Source: CAVPMW01 sp963706515
GTDB taxonomy: Bacteria > Chloroflexota > Anaerolineae > Anaerolineales > UBA4823
Direction: 5' to 3'
NCBI GenBank assembly: GCA_963706515.1
Contig: CAVPMW010000002.1
Span: forward strand, 1 to 64,000
DNA: 64,000 bases
In this document: positions 42,461 through 51,455 of the stretch, piece by piece
Layout of the letters: every line of letters begins with the position of its first letter
How positions within the stretch are numbered: the stretch's first letter is position 1
Position numbers and translations under genes: made by a program
The notes under the pieces: model-generated
What the model was told of the DNA's origin: nothing
Seen by the model: the letters and a program-made list of their open reading frames with translations, nothing else
Databases searched by the model: none

Positions 42461-44677
42461 ATGGAACCCGTAGGAAGAAAATTTTCCACCGAGGTCGGTG
42501 GAAAGCAGTTTTTATTTGAAACCGGTCGTTTAGCCGGTCAGGCAGGTGGCGCGGTTACCCTGCAATTAGGCGGTACGATGGTCTTTGCTGCCGCAACCAT
42601 GAGTGCGGAGATCCGTGCGGGAATCGACTTCTTCCCTCTAACTGTCGATTATGAGGAACGAATGTATGCTGGTGGGCGTATTCCCGGATCATTCTTCCGC
42701 CGTGAGGGAAGACCTTCTGAAGATGCGATACTCACCGCTCGCCTGACAGATCGTCCTCTCCGCCCACTTTTCCCAAAAGACATGCGCAATGATGTACAGG
42801 TCATCATGTACTCATTCTCGGCGGATACCGAGAATCCCATAGATATCCTGTGTGTTAATGCTGCTTCGGCGGCATTAATGATCTCCGATATTCCCTGGAA
42901 TGGACCTGTGGGAGCAGTGCGCGTCGGGCGGATCAATGGCAATTTGGTGCTCAATCCGACATTTGATGAGCAGAACCTTTCGGATCTCGACCTGCGTTTG
43001 GCGGCTACCCGGGAAGCCATCTTGATGGTTGAGTGCGGGGCTGAGGAAGTCCCCGAGGAAGTCATTCTTCAGGCACTCGAATTTGGTCATCAGGGCATTC
43101 AAAGCCTGATCGATCTCCAATTGCAAATGCGTGAAGAGATCGGAAAACCAAAAGCGACCTATGATTCCTTTGTTATTGATGATGCGCTGAAAGCAAATGT
43201 CCATTCGATGGCAACCCCCCGGCTGAATGAGATTTTCGACCAGCCTTATGAGAAAGCAGTCCGTAACTCTTCTTTAGATGAGCTGCGAAAACAGATCCTT
43301 GCTGATTTGGCTGGTGAAGATGAGGCGCTGGTTGCGGATGTCAAAGAAGCCTTCGAAACAGCATTGAAGTCGGTAGTACGCCAGCGCATTTTGGAACGCG
43401 GTCTCCGTCCAGACGGACGCGGCACAAACGACATCCGCCCGATCTGGTGCGCGGTAGATATCAGCCCGCGAGCCCACGGCTCAGGTCTGTTCACTCGGGG
43501 TGAAACCCAGGTGCTCACTCTGGCTACTTTGGGCACTCCTGGAGAAGCTCAAGAATTGGATACACTCGCGCCGGCTGAGACAAAACGATATATGCATCAT
43601 TACAATTTCCCTCCATTCTCGACCGGAGAAGTCAAGCAGCTGCGTGGCTCTTCACGCCGCGAGGTCGGCCATGGTGCGCTTGCCGAGCGGGCCTTAAGGC
43701 CAGTTATCCCGCCCGAAGATAAGTTCCCGTACACCTTAAGATTGGTATCGGAAGTCCTTTCCTCAAACGGCTCAACCTCTATGGCATCTGTCTGCGGGTC
43801 GACCCTGGCGCTGATGGATACCGGCGTGCCGATCTCTGCGCCGGTTGCCGGCGTTGCAATGGGGCTGATCAAAGAAGGGAACTCGAATGCGATCCTGACT
43901 GATATCCTGGGAATGGAAGACCACCTGGGTGATATGGACTTCAAAGTAGCAGGGACGACAAAAGGGGTAACCGCCTTGCAGATGGATATTAAGATCACCG
44001 GGATCACCCCTCAGCTGATGACCCTGGCTCTGGCTCAGGCGCGCGAAGCGCGTTTGATCATCTTACAGAAAATCTTGGATGTTATTCCTGCTCCACGTCC
44101 CGAGCTCAAACCGCACGCTCCTCGAATTACCGTGGTACAGATCCCAGTGGATAAGATCGGCGCGGTCATCGGTCCTGGCGGTAAGGTCATCCGGGCCTTG
44201 CAGGAAGAAACCGGGGCAAAAATCGACATCAATGAAGATGGTACGGTGTTTATCGCCACGAATGACGCGGATGGCGCTCAATTAGCCCGAGAGCGGATCG
44301 AAGCGCTGACCGACGTGCCGGTGATCGGACGCATCTACACCGGTAAAGTGGTCCGCATCACCGATTTTGGGGCGTTCATCGAGATCTTGCCAAATACAGA
44401 TGGTCTGGTGCATATATCCCAGCTCGACACTCAGCGTGTTCAGAAGGTTGAAGATGTCGTCCGTATGGGAGACGAGATTACCGTAATGGTAACCGATATC
44501 GATCCCCAGGGGAAAATTCGACTTTCAAGACAGGCTGTTCTGGAAGGATGGACGCCCGAAGAGGCGCGCCAGCACGACCGCCAGCGCAGTGGGGGTGACC
44601 GCAGCGGTGGTCGCTCTGGAGGCGGTCGAGGCGGAAACCGTTCTCAAGGCGGTGGTCAGCGAGGACGCTCGTACTGA
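42461..44677 (+). CDS. pnp: Polyribonucleotide nucleotidyltransferase
   Basis: 3'-5' phosphorolytic exoribonuclease of the RNA degradosome. At 738 residues it has two RNase PH domains (the second with GTRGETQ-like LFTRGETQVLTLATLG and DHLGDMDFKVAGT), an alpha-helical linker, a KH domain (DKIGAVIGPGGKVIRALQEE) and an S1 domain (GKVVRITDFGAFIEILPNTD). The C-terminus ends in a Gly/Arg-rich tail (GGRSGGGRGGNRSQGGG) likely to bind RNA. AAGGAG precedes ATG 42461, preferred over GTG 42440. It is paired with rpsO upstream, as in most bacteria. Confidence 0.97.
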   Translation: MEPVGRKFSTEVGGKQFLFETGRLAGQAGGAVTLQLGGTMVFAAATMSAEIRAGIDFFPLTVDYEERMYAGGRIPGSFFRREGRPSEDAILTARLTDRPLRPLFPKDMRNDVQVIMYSFSADTENPIDILCVNAASAALMISDIPWNGPVGAVRVGRINGNLVLNPTFDEQNLSDLDLRLAATREAILMVECGAEEVPEEVILQALEFGHQGIQSLIDLQLQMREEIGKPKATYDSFVIDDALKANVHSMATPRLNEIFDQPYEKAVRNSSLDELRKQILADLAGEDEALVADVKEAFETALKSVVRQRILERGLRPDGRGTNDIRPIWCAVDISPRAHGSGLFTRGETQVLTLATLGTPGEAQELDTLAPAETKRYMHHYNFPPFSTGEVKQLRGSSRREVGHGALAERALRPVIPPEDKFPYTLRLVSEVLSSNGSTSMASVCGSTLALMDTGVPISAPVAGVAMGLIKEGNSNAILTDILGMEDHLGDMDFKVAGTTKGVTALQMDIKITGITPQLMTLALAQAREARLIILQKILDVIPAPRPELKPHAPRITVVQIPVDKIGAVIGPGGKVIRALQEETGAKIDINEDGTVFIATNDADGAQLARERIEALTDVPVIGRIYTGKVVRITDFGAFIEILPNTDGLVHISQLDTQRVQKVEDVVRMGDEITVMVTDIDPQGKIRLSRQAVLEGWTPEEARQHDRQRSGGDRSGGRSGGGRGGNRSQGGGQRGRSY

Positions 44678-44708
44678 TCTGGTTTTAACCTATATTAACT
44701 GAAAATAA

Positions 44709-44745
44709 ATGAACTGGATGACAGTCTAACCGTCATCCAGTTCAT
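44709..44745 (+). terminator. Strong hairpin after pnp
   Basis: A perfect 14-pair stem, ATGAACTGGATGAC at 44709-44722 and GTCATCCAGTTCAT at 44732-44745, with a nine-base loop. It follows the pnp stop by 31 bases. The sequence beyond is AT-rich (TATAATTATAAA) but not a T tract, so it may terminate or stabilise the pnp mRNA 3' end. Confidence 0.7.
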
Positions 44746-44895
44746 GTGTATAATTATAAACCGTAAAAACAGAGCATTGAAAAGTCCCTTGTGTCTGTTG
44801 GGCAACTATTTTTTTATAAACCAAAACTGGTCTACCCTGAAGTTTCCTGCTGGGTTTACTATAAAGCAAAAAAAAGGTGCAAGAGGCAAATTGTG

Positions 44896-45288
44896 ATGAG
44901 CGAGCAGACTGTCCTACAAGCCAAACGCCTGGGTGTTTATACCTGTACCGACAGCACATCCCTGGGTGAAGCAGCCAAGACGATGGTCGGTGAAGATATC
45001 AGCGCGTTGGTCGTCGTGGATGAGCGCGGCTTTTTATGCGGGATTATCTCCCGCACGGATTTACTACGTGGATTAATAAAGTTCGCTGATTGGCGAAACC
45101 ATCCGGTTCGTGAGCTAATGGCTGCTGATGTGGTGACTGTTACAGCAAATACTCAACTCACTGATGTGGCAAACCTGCTGCTTGATAAACATATTCACCG
45201 CGTGGTTGTCGTACGGGATGAGGATGGGAAGAGTAAGCCCATTGCAGTTGTCTCTGACGCTGACCTGGTTTACCATATGGCTCATTAA
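44896..45288 (+). CDS. CBS-pair domain protein
   Basis: Protein of 130 residues made of two CBS motifs: TDSTSLGEAAKTMVGEDISA followed by RGFLCGIISRTDLLRGL, and TVTANTQLTDVANLLLDKHI followed by PIAVVSDADLVYH. Such stand-alone pairs bind adenine nucleotides and act as energy sensors or regulators of partner enzymes. ATG 44896 is chosen because AGAGG lies upstream and the CBS fold starts soon after; the frame is open to 44791 but without homology. pckA begins 49 bases downstream, so regulation of gluconeogenic flux is conceivable but unproven. Confidence 0.85.
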   Translation: MSEQTVLQAKRLGVYTCTDSTSLGEAAKTMVGEDISALVVVDERGFLCGIISRTDLLRGLIKFADWRNHPVRELMAADVVTVTANTQLTDVANLLLDKHIHRVVVVRDEDGKSKPIAVVSDADLVYHMAH

Positions 45289-45337
45289 TGCAGCTAAATT
45301 TGAAAATACCTGAACCATACTTTATTGGAGGTTAGAT

Positions 45338-46948
45338 ATGACCGTTAACCAAATGGGAATTGCCAGCGATTTTAGCCTTGATAAACAGGGTCTGCGCAAT
45401 CTGAATATGATTTACTGGACATTGCCGACCCCAGCATTGATAGAACGGATTGTGACCCGCCGCGAAGGCGTTCTGGCCCACGAAGGAGCGGTTGTAGTTC
45501 GAACCGGATTCCACACCGGTAGGGCGCCGAATGACAAGTTCATCGTCTCGGATAATGTGACCAAGGATAAGGTTTGGTGGGGAAAAATCAATCGCCCATT
45601 TGACCCTGCTCAATTCGATCGCCTGTTGATCCGCATGACAGCATACTTTCAAGGCCGCGATGTTTTTGTACAGGACGCAACCGCGAGCGCGCACCCGGAT
45701 CATAAGCTCCCTATCCGGATCATTACTGAGAATGCCTGGCATAGTCTTTTTGCCCGTAATTTGTTTATCCGCAGAAAATTTGATGAGCTTCCAGCGCACG
45801 TGCCAGATTTTACGGTAATCCAGGCGCCAGGCTTCCATGCTATTCCTGAAGAAGATGGAACAAATTCGGAAGTGTTCATCATCCTGAACCTCGAAAGGCG
45901 GATCGTACTGATCGGCGGTACAAGTTATGCCGGAGAGGTGAAGAAATCCATTTTTTCTGTCTTGAACTACTTGCTCCCACAAAAGGGGGTATTATCGATG
46001 CATTGCTCTGCAAATGTGGGTAAAGCTGGAGATGTGGCGCTCTTCTTCGGGCTTTCAGGAACCGGGAAGACCACACTTTCTTCCGATCCAGAGCGATTGT
46101 TGATCGGGGATGACGAGCATGGGTGGGGAGATGATGGCGTATTCAATTTTGAAGGTGGATGCTATGCCAAAGTGATACACCTGCGCAAGGATTTAGAGCC
46201 AATTATCTGGCAGGCATGCCGCCATTTTGGCACGATCCTTGAGAATGTAGCCATCGATACTCAGACGCGCCGGGTAGACTACGATGACTCCGGTTTGACT
46301 GAGAATACGCGCGCTGCGTATCCGATCGGTTTCCTGGATAAAACAATCCCGGAAGGGCGTGCAGGGCATCCGGAAAACGTATTCTTCTTAACCGCGGACG
46401 CATTCGGGATTTTTCCTCCGATCGCACGTTTGTCGCCGGAACAAGCAATGTACTACTTCCTTTCGGGTTACACTGCTAAAGTGGCTGGGACTGAGAAAGG
46501 GATGGGGTCTGAACCGTCGGCGACCTTCTCTACGTGCTTTGGCGCACCATTTTTACCGCTACCACCATTTACTTATGCGAGGCTGCTCGGAGAGAAACTG
46601 GCCCAGCATAAAGCGCAGGTCTGGTTGATCAATACAGGCTGGACGGGTGGACCGTATGGGACAGGCGAGCGCATCCAGTTACCCTTCACGCGAGCGATGA
46701 TCACAGCAGCATTGAACGGTTCTCTCGACAATATGCCTATGCACATTGAACCCTGTTTTGGTTTCAACGTGCCTGATGCAGTGCCAGGGGTTAGTACCGA
46801 GCTGCTCTACCCAAAATTGACCTGGTCTGACCCGAACGCATATGACGATCGGGCAAATGCCTTGCGGAATCTTTTCCATGAAAATTTCAAGCAATTTGCC
46901 TCTCAGGTATCCAAAGATGTGGTGGCCGCGGGACCTTGCGTCGAGTAG
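45338..46948 (+). CDS. pckA: Phosphoenolpyruvate carboxykinase (ATP)
   Basis: Interconverts oxaloacetate and phosphoenolpyruvate using ATP. The 536 residues contain the substrate arginine motif RTGFHTGRAPNDKFIV and the PEPCK-specific kinase 1a loop FFGLSGTGKTTLSSDPERLL. The metal-binding GDDEHGWGDDGVFNFEGGCY and ENTRAAYPIGFL are also present. All point to the ATP-dependent family rather than the GTP one. GGAGG precedes ATG 45338. It heads a run of closely spaced genes (57-75 base gaps): pckA, ilvE, trxB, mdh, gltA. Confidence 0.97.
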   Translation: MTVNQMGIASDFSLDKQGLRNLNMIYWTLPTPALIERIVTRREGVLAHEGAVVVRTGFHTGRAPNDKFIVSDNVTKDKVWWGKINRPFDPAQFDRLLIRMTAYFQGRDVFVQDATASAHPDHKLPIRIITENAWHSLFARNLFIRRKFDELPAHVPDFTVIQAPGFHAIPEEDGTNSEVFIILNLERRIVLIGGTSYAGEVKKSIFSVLNYLLPQKGVLSMHCSANVGKAGDVALFFGLSGTGKTTLSSDPERLLIGDDEHGWGDDGVFNFEGGCYAKVIHLRKDLEPIIWQACRHFGTILENVAIDTQTRRVDYDDSGLTENTRAAYPIGFLDKTIPEGRAGHPENVFFLTADAFGIFPPIARLSPEQAMYYFLSGYTAKVAGTEKGMGSEPSATFSTCFGAPFLPLPPFTYARLLGEKLAQHKAQVWLINTGWTGGPYGTGERIQLPFTRAMITAALNGSLDNMPMHIEPCFGFNVPDAVPGVSTELLYPKLTWSDPNAYDDRANALRNLFHENFKQFASQVSKDVVAAGPCVE

Positions 46949-47005
46949 ATCCTGGGTTTGGGAATCTTGGTCTGCGTGGAAAGAGATGACTTAAGGAGCT
47001 GAATA

Positions 47006-47917
47006 ATGCAGTCAGAGTATATTTGGATGGATGGGAAATTTGTTCCGTACGAGCAAGCAACCGTACATATCCTTTCCCCCTCTCTCCATTATGGTGTAGG
47101 AGTCTTCGAAGGGATTCGCGCCTACCATACTCCCACGGGACCCGCTGTTTTTCGCTTGCGAGACCACCTCACCCGTTTTCGTGACTCAATTCATATACTA
47201 GGGCTGCGGAATTTTCCCTATTCCGTGGACGAGCTGCGGGAAGCTGTCCACGAAACCATCCGTAGAAATCACTTCAGCGAATGTTATATCCGCCCATTAA
47301 TGTATCTCGATGGACCTCTCGGATTAAATATGGACAATTCCAAACCGAGGGTGGCGATTGCCACCTGGGAGTGGGGACCCTACCTGGGAGAGGCGGCTAT
47401 GGAGACCGGAATCCACCTTATGGTCTCTTCATTTACTCGCTTGCATCCGAATATAAATATGACCAAGTCTAAGGTCTCGGGGAATTATGTTAACTCAATG
47501 CTGGTCAAGACGCTGGCACTGCGTTCAGGTTACGATGAAGCAGTGATCCTCGATCCAAATGGTTTCGTGGCAGAATGTACCGGCGAAAATATATTTATGG
47601 TCCACCGAGGAACTCTCTTTACACCACCCCTGGCTACTATACTCGAAGGTATCACGCGGAATTCTATCCTTACACTGGCAAATGATATGGGAATCCCGAT
47701 TGAAGAGGAATTATTCACTCGCGACCAGCTGTACATCGCGGACGAAGTATTCATCACCGGTACAGCAGCAGAAATGGTTGGCGTGCGGATGATCGATTAT
47801 CGGGTAATCGGTGAAGGAAAGCCAGGCCCAATTACCTCCGCCTTGCAGGAAAAACTTGTTGCAAACCTGCACGGAGTGGGTCCTCATTCTGCTCAATGGT
47901 TGGATTACGTGTGCTGA
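47006..47917 (+). CDS. ilvE: Branched-chain amino acid aminotransferase
   Basis: PLP-dependent class IV aminotransferase for Leu, Ile and Val, 303 residues. It shows SPSLHYGVGVFEGIRAY, the cofactor lysine in MTKSKVSGNYVNSMLVK, the AECTGENIF region and the phosphate-binding FITGTAAEM. RBS AAGGAG precedes ATG 47006. The protein is close to the family length. Placement within a pckA-mdh-gltA gene run suggests linkage of amino-acid and central carbon metabolism. Confidence 0.95.
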   Translation: MQSEYIWMDGKFVPYEQATVHILSPSLHYGVGVFEGIRAYHTPTGPAVFRLRDHLTRFRDSIHILGLRNFPYSVDELREAVHETIRRNHFSECYIRPLMYLDGPLGLNMDNSKPRVAIATWEWGPYLGEAAMETGIHLMVSSFTRLHPNINMTKSKVSGNYVNSMLVKTLALRSGYDEAVILDPNGFVAECTGENIFMVHRGTLFTPPLATILEGITRNSILTLANDMGIPIEEELFTRDQLYIADEVFITGTAAEMVGVRMIDYRVIGEGKPGPITSALQEKLVANLHGVGPHSAQWLDYVC

Positions 47918-47992
47918 TTAACAGCTCTTAATGTAACTTTTCACAGGCTCTGGCATCTGATTAATGATTAACAGAGATTATGAGGCAAAAGA

Positions 47993-48997
47993 ATGGATTT
48001 TGGTTTGAATAAAATTAGCCCGAGCAAATTGCAAAGCGAACCGCTTCACACGAAAGTTCTGATCCTCGGTACTGGGCCAGCAGGATTATCAGCCGGACTT
48101 TATGCTGCCCGAGCAGATTTAAACCCGATCATCCTGGCGGGGATGGAATTGGGCGGTCAGGTTTCCCTGACCTATACGGTTGAAAATTACCCCGGATTCC
48201 CGGATGGAGTCGGTGGTACCCAGTTAGTGGAGCTGTTCCAAAAACAGGCTGAGCGGTTTGGGGCAAAGTTGGAATTTGATACCGCAACCGGTGTCGACCT
48301 ATCTTCGCGACCTTTTCATGTCGATTCGTATTATGGTCGCTATCAGGCGGATGCACTGATCGTGGCTACAGGCGCGACACCCCGGCAGCTTGAGGTGCCT
48401 GGTGAGAAAGAATATACCGGTAGAGGTGTTTCTTATTGTGCAACCTGTGATGGTTGGTTTTTTAAGGAAAAAGATGTATTCGTAGTCGGGGGCGGTGATA
48501 GCGCCCTGGAGGAAGGAATATTTCTAACTCGCTACGCGCGTTCGGTCACCATTATTCACCGGCGGGACAGCTTACGGGCAAGTGCAATACTTCAGAAGCA
48601 TGCTCAGATGGAGCCAAAAATAAGCTTTCTGTATAATTCGAAGATCACAGAAATTTTAGGGAATGACGCTGTCGAAGCCGTACGGGTATATGACATCACA
48701 AGTGAGAAAGAGACTGTCCGACCGACGAATGGCGTTTTTATATTCATCGGTCACACTCCGAATACCGAGCTTTTCCAGGGCCAGCTGGAGATGGATTCAC
48801 AGGGTTATCTGGTCACTGATAATTGGATGCGCACAAATATTCCGGGCGTTTTTGCGGCAGGCGAGGTCGCCGACCCTCACTTCCGCCAGGTGATCACCTC
48901 GGCTGGAATGGGGGCAGCGGCTGCCATGCAAGCCAATCACTTCCTCAGCGAGACAGCCAATGCACAAATGGCGAAAGAAATTGAGAATATCGGGTAA
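47993..48997 (+). CDS. trxB: Thioredoxin reductase
   Basis: FAD/NADPH-dependent disulfide reductase of 334 residues. The FAD site is VLILGTGPAGLSAGLYAARA, the redox-active disulfide is C149-A-T-C152 in SYCATCDGWFFKEKD, and the NADPH site is FVVGGGDSALEEGIFLT. The C-terminal FAD motif is VFAAGEVADPHFRQ. The N-terminus is about 20 residues longer than in Escherichia coli TrxB. The active site CATC follows the family. It lies between ilvE and mdh in one transcription direction. Confidence 0.95.
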   Translation: MDFGLNKISPSKLQSEPLHTKVLILGTGPAGLSAGLYAARADLNPIILAGMELGGQVSLTYTVENYPGFPDGVGGTQLVELFQKQAERFGAKLEFDTATGVDLSSRPFHVDSYYGRYQADALIVATGATPRQLEVPGEKEYTGRGVSYCATCDGWFFKEKDVFVVGGGDSALEEGIFLTRYARSVTIIHRRDSLRASAILQKHAQMEPKISFLYNSKITEILGNDAVEAVRVYDITSEKETVRPTNGVFIFIGHTPNTELFQGQLEMDSQGYLVTDNWMRTNIPGVFAAGEVADPHFRQVITSAGMGAAAAMQANHFLSETANAQMAKEIENIG

Positions 48998-49053
48998 AAT
49001 ACTTGCCTGCTGGGCAAAATAATACTATCGTTAATTGCACATAGGGAGGAAAA

Positions 49054-49977
49054 ATGAAATATAAGGTTTCGATCATCGGCGCAGGAATGACGGGGTCAAC
49101 GACCGCGCATTGGCTGGCCGAGAGTGAGCTGGCGGATGTGGTCCTGGTGGATATCGTGGAAGGGATGCCTCAGGGAAAGGCTTTAGATCTACAACAAGCC
49201 ATGCCGGTTATCGGCAAGGATGTTCGCATTATTGGCAGCAATGATTACGCTGATACTGAAAACTCGGATGTTATCGTTATTACTGCCGGCTTACCCCGCA
49301 AACCAGGTATGAGCCGCGATGACCTGTTGTTCACGAACGCAGACATTGTTCGCAAAGCTGCTGAGGAGACCATTAAACGCTCGCCGCAAGCGATTTTTAT
49401 CGTCCTGACCAACCCACTGGATGCCATGGCATACCTGACCATGAAAGTCACCGGATTGAGTCCTAACCGGGTAATCGGGCAGGCAGGCGTACTCGATTCA
49501 GCCCGGATGCGGGCATTCGTCGCCATGGAATTGGGCGTCTCTGTTGAGAACATCCATTGCTACGTATTGGGTGGGCACGGCGACGAAATGGTTCCCCTCG
49601 TTCATACATCCAATGTTGCAGGCATCCCTCTGGATGAAATACTATCCCCGGATCGCCTGGAAGCGATCGTGGACCGCACCCGCAAAGGCGGCGGCGAAAT
49701 CGTTGCCTTGCTTAAAAGCGGGAGCGCCTATTATGCCCCTGCGGCTGCCATCAAACAAATGGTCGACGCGGTAATTAAAGATAAACACCTGATTTTGCCA
49801 GCCTCAGCATTTCTGTCCGGGCAATATGGATTGAGCGGTATCTATTTTGGGGTTCCCGTCCAGATCGGTAGAGCAGGCATAGAAAAAATAATTGAGTACC
49901 GGCTCACCGAAGCAGAGATGACTGCTTTGCAGAAATCTGCACAGGGTGTGGCTGAAAATATTGCCAAGTTAAAATAA
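49054..49977 (+). CDS. mdh: Malate dehydrogenase (LDH-like type)
   Basis: NAD-dependent enzyme of 307 residues that oxidises malate to oxaloacetate. It has the dinucleotide fold VSIIGAGMTGSTTAHWLAES, an acidic residue (VLVDIVEG) that selects NAD, the substrate loop GLPRKPGMSRDDLL with the Arg pair of MDH rather than Gln of LDH, and the catalytic His in GGHGDEMVPLV. GGGAGGA precedes ATG 49054. It lies directly before gltA, so product oxaloacetate feeds the next enzyme. Confidence 0.96.
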   Translation: MKYKVSIIGAGMTGSTTAHWLAESELADVVLVDIVEGMPQGKALDLQQAMPVIGKDVRIIGSNDYADTENSDVIVITAGLPRKPGMSRDDLLFTNADIVRKAAEETIKRSPQAIFIVLTNPLDAMAYLTMKVTGLSPNRVIGQAGVLDSARMRAFVAMELGVSVENIHCYVLGGHGDEMVPLVHTSNVAGIPLDEILSPDRLEAIVDRTRKGGGEIVALLKSGSAYYAPAAAIKQMVDAVIKDKHLILPASAFLSGQYGLSGIYFGVPVQIGRAGIEKIIEYRLTEAEMTALQKSAQGVAENIAKLK

Positions 49978-50046
49978 ATTACCTGGCGGAATAAATCTCT
50001 GCCAGGTCAGATAAATCGGAATCCGTTATGTTACAAGGAGCATCCT

Positions 50047-51381
50047 ATGATTCTACACGATAAGATTGCTGCTCAATTGCCTGAGTGGCAGGAGCGAGTA
50101 AAAAAGCTGTTAAAGGAAAGCGGGGAGGTAAAAGTCGGTGAAGTGACCATTTCCCAGGTGTACGGCGGTATGCGCGGGGTTAAAGGTCTGGTTACAGATA
50201 TTTCCTCGGTGGATGCTGGCGAGGGCATCCGTCTGCGCGGGTATACAATTCCAGCTTTGGTAAAAGAGCTGCCTAAATTACCCGGACAAGAAATGCCGCT
50301 GGTTGGAGGTTTATACTACCTGCTGCTTACCGGGGAGATACCAACATTAGCCGAAGCACAGGAAGTCGAAGATGAGTGGAACAAGCGCAGCGAAGTTCCG
50401 CAATATGTCTTCGATGTACTAAAAGCCATGCCTGCCAAGTCGCATGCCTTGACCAAGTTTTCCGCAGCTATCCTGGCGATGCAGTCCGAATCACTCTTTA
50501 CTCAGAAATATGACGAGGGAATGCACCGAGAAGATTATTGGAAATATACTTTAGAAGATTGTCTGAACCTGTCAGCCAAGATTCCTACTATTGCTGCATA
50601 TATTTACCATCTGCACGTGGGTCACGAAAAAATTCTCCGGACGGATCCAGCTTTGGATTGGAGTGCAAATTTCACTCAAATGATGGGGTTTGATCAGAAG
50701 GGATTTACTGATCTCGCCCGTTTATATTTCATCATTCACTCCGATCACGAAAGCGGGAATGTGAGCGCCCATGCAACGCACATGGTTGGCTCGACACTCT
50801 CGGATATTTATTATGCAGCCTCGGCAGGCATGAACGGTTTAGCCGGACCGCTGCATGGACGTGCTAACCAGGAGAGCCTGGATTGGTTATTGAGCGTTTA
50901 TGACCGTTATGGTGGTGTACCGAGCAACGAAGAGCTCTACCAATTTGCCTGGGATACCTTAAAGTCCGGTCAAGTCATCCCGGGATACGGCCATGCAGTG
51001 CTGAGAATTACTGACCCTCGTTTTATCGCGTTGTATGAATTTGGGAACAAAAACTTCCCTGAGGACGAGCTATTCCATCTGGCCTGTATGGTTTATGAAA
51101 TCGTCCCTAAAGTGTTAATGGAACAAGGCAAAGCCAAAGATCCCTGGCCAAATGTGGACGCCATAAGCGGGACTCTTCTGCACCATTATACGATCCACGA
51201 TTGTGAAGGTCATTCTTGTGGATTCTACACAGTCATGTTCGGGGTCAGCCGCATACTGGGAATTTCGGCGAATATGGTTTGGGCGCGCGCTCTGGGTCAA
51301 CCCCTGGAGAGACCGAAATCCTTGACCACCGCCGAGCTTGAAGCAGTCGCCGCAAAGGCAGCTCAACAGGTGCCGTCCTGA
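50047..51381 (+). CDS. gltA: Citrate synthase, eukaryotic (mitochondrial-like) type
   Basis: Condenses oxaloacetate with acetyl-CoA. The 444-residue sequence resembles the type I mitochondrial family rather than the hexameric Gram-negative enzyme. It has YGGMRGVKGLVTDISSVDAG, FIIHSDHESGNVSAHATHMV, GLAGPLHGRANQESLDWL and PGYGHAVLRITDPR, which carry the catalytic His residues, with the catalytic Asp expected in the C-terminal part. The Tyr-rich end HDCEGHSCGFYTVMFGVSR is typical as well. A GGAG box lies just before ATG 50047. It is the last gene of the pckA-to-gltA run. Confidence 0.95.
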   Translation: MILHDKIAAQLPEWQERVKKLLKESGEVKVGEVTISQVYGGMRGVKGLVTDISSVDAGEGIRLRGYTIPALVKELPKLPGQEMPLVGGLYYLLLTGEIPTLAEAQEVEDEWNKRSEVPQYVFDVLKAMPAKSHALTKFSAAILAMQSESLFTQKYDEGMHREDYWKYTLEDCLNLSAKIPTIAAYIYHLHVGHEKILRTDPALDWSANFTQMMGFDQKGFTDLARLYFIIHSDHESGNVSAHATHMVGSTLSDIYYAASAGMNGLAGPLHGRANQESLDWLLSVYDRYGGVPSNEELYQFAWDTLKSGQVIPGYGHAVLRITDPRFIALYEFGNKNFPEDELFHLACMVYEIVPKVLMEQGKAKDPWPNVDAISGTLLHHYTIHDCEGHSCGFYTVMFGVSRILGISANMVWARALGQPLERPKSLTTAELEAVAAKAAQQVPS

Positions 51382-51455
51382 AGCGGTCAGCTTCGCTGAT
51401 ATGCGAGCAAGATATCGCGGAAGAGCTTAGAAAGTCTTTCCAGTAATTCCGTATG

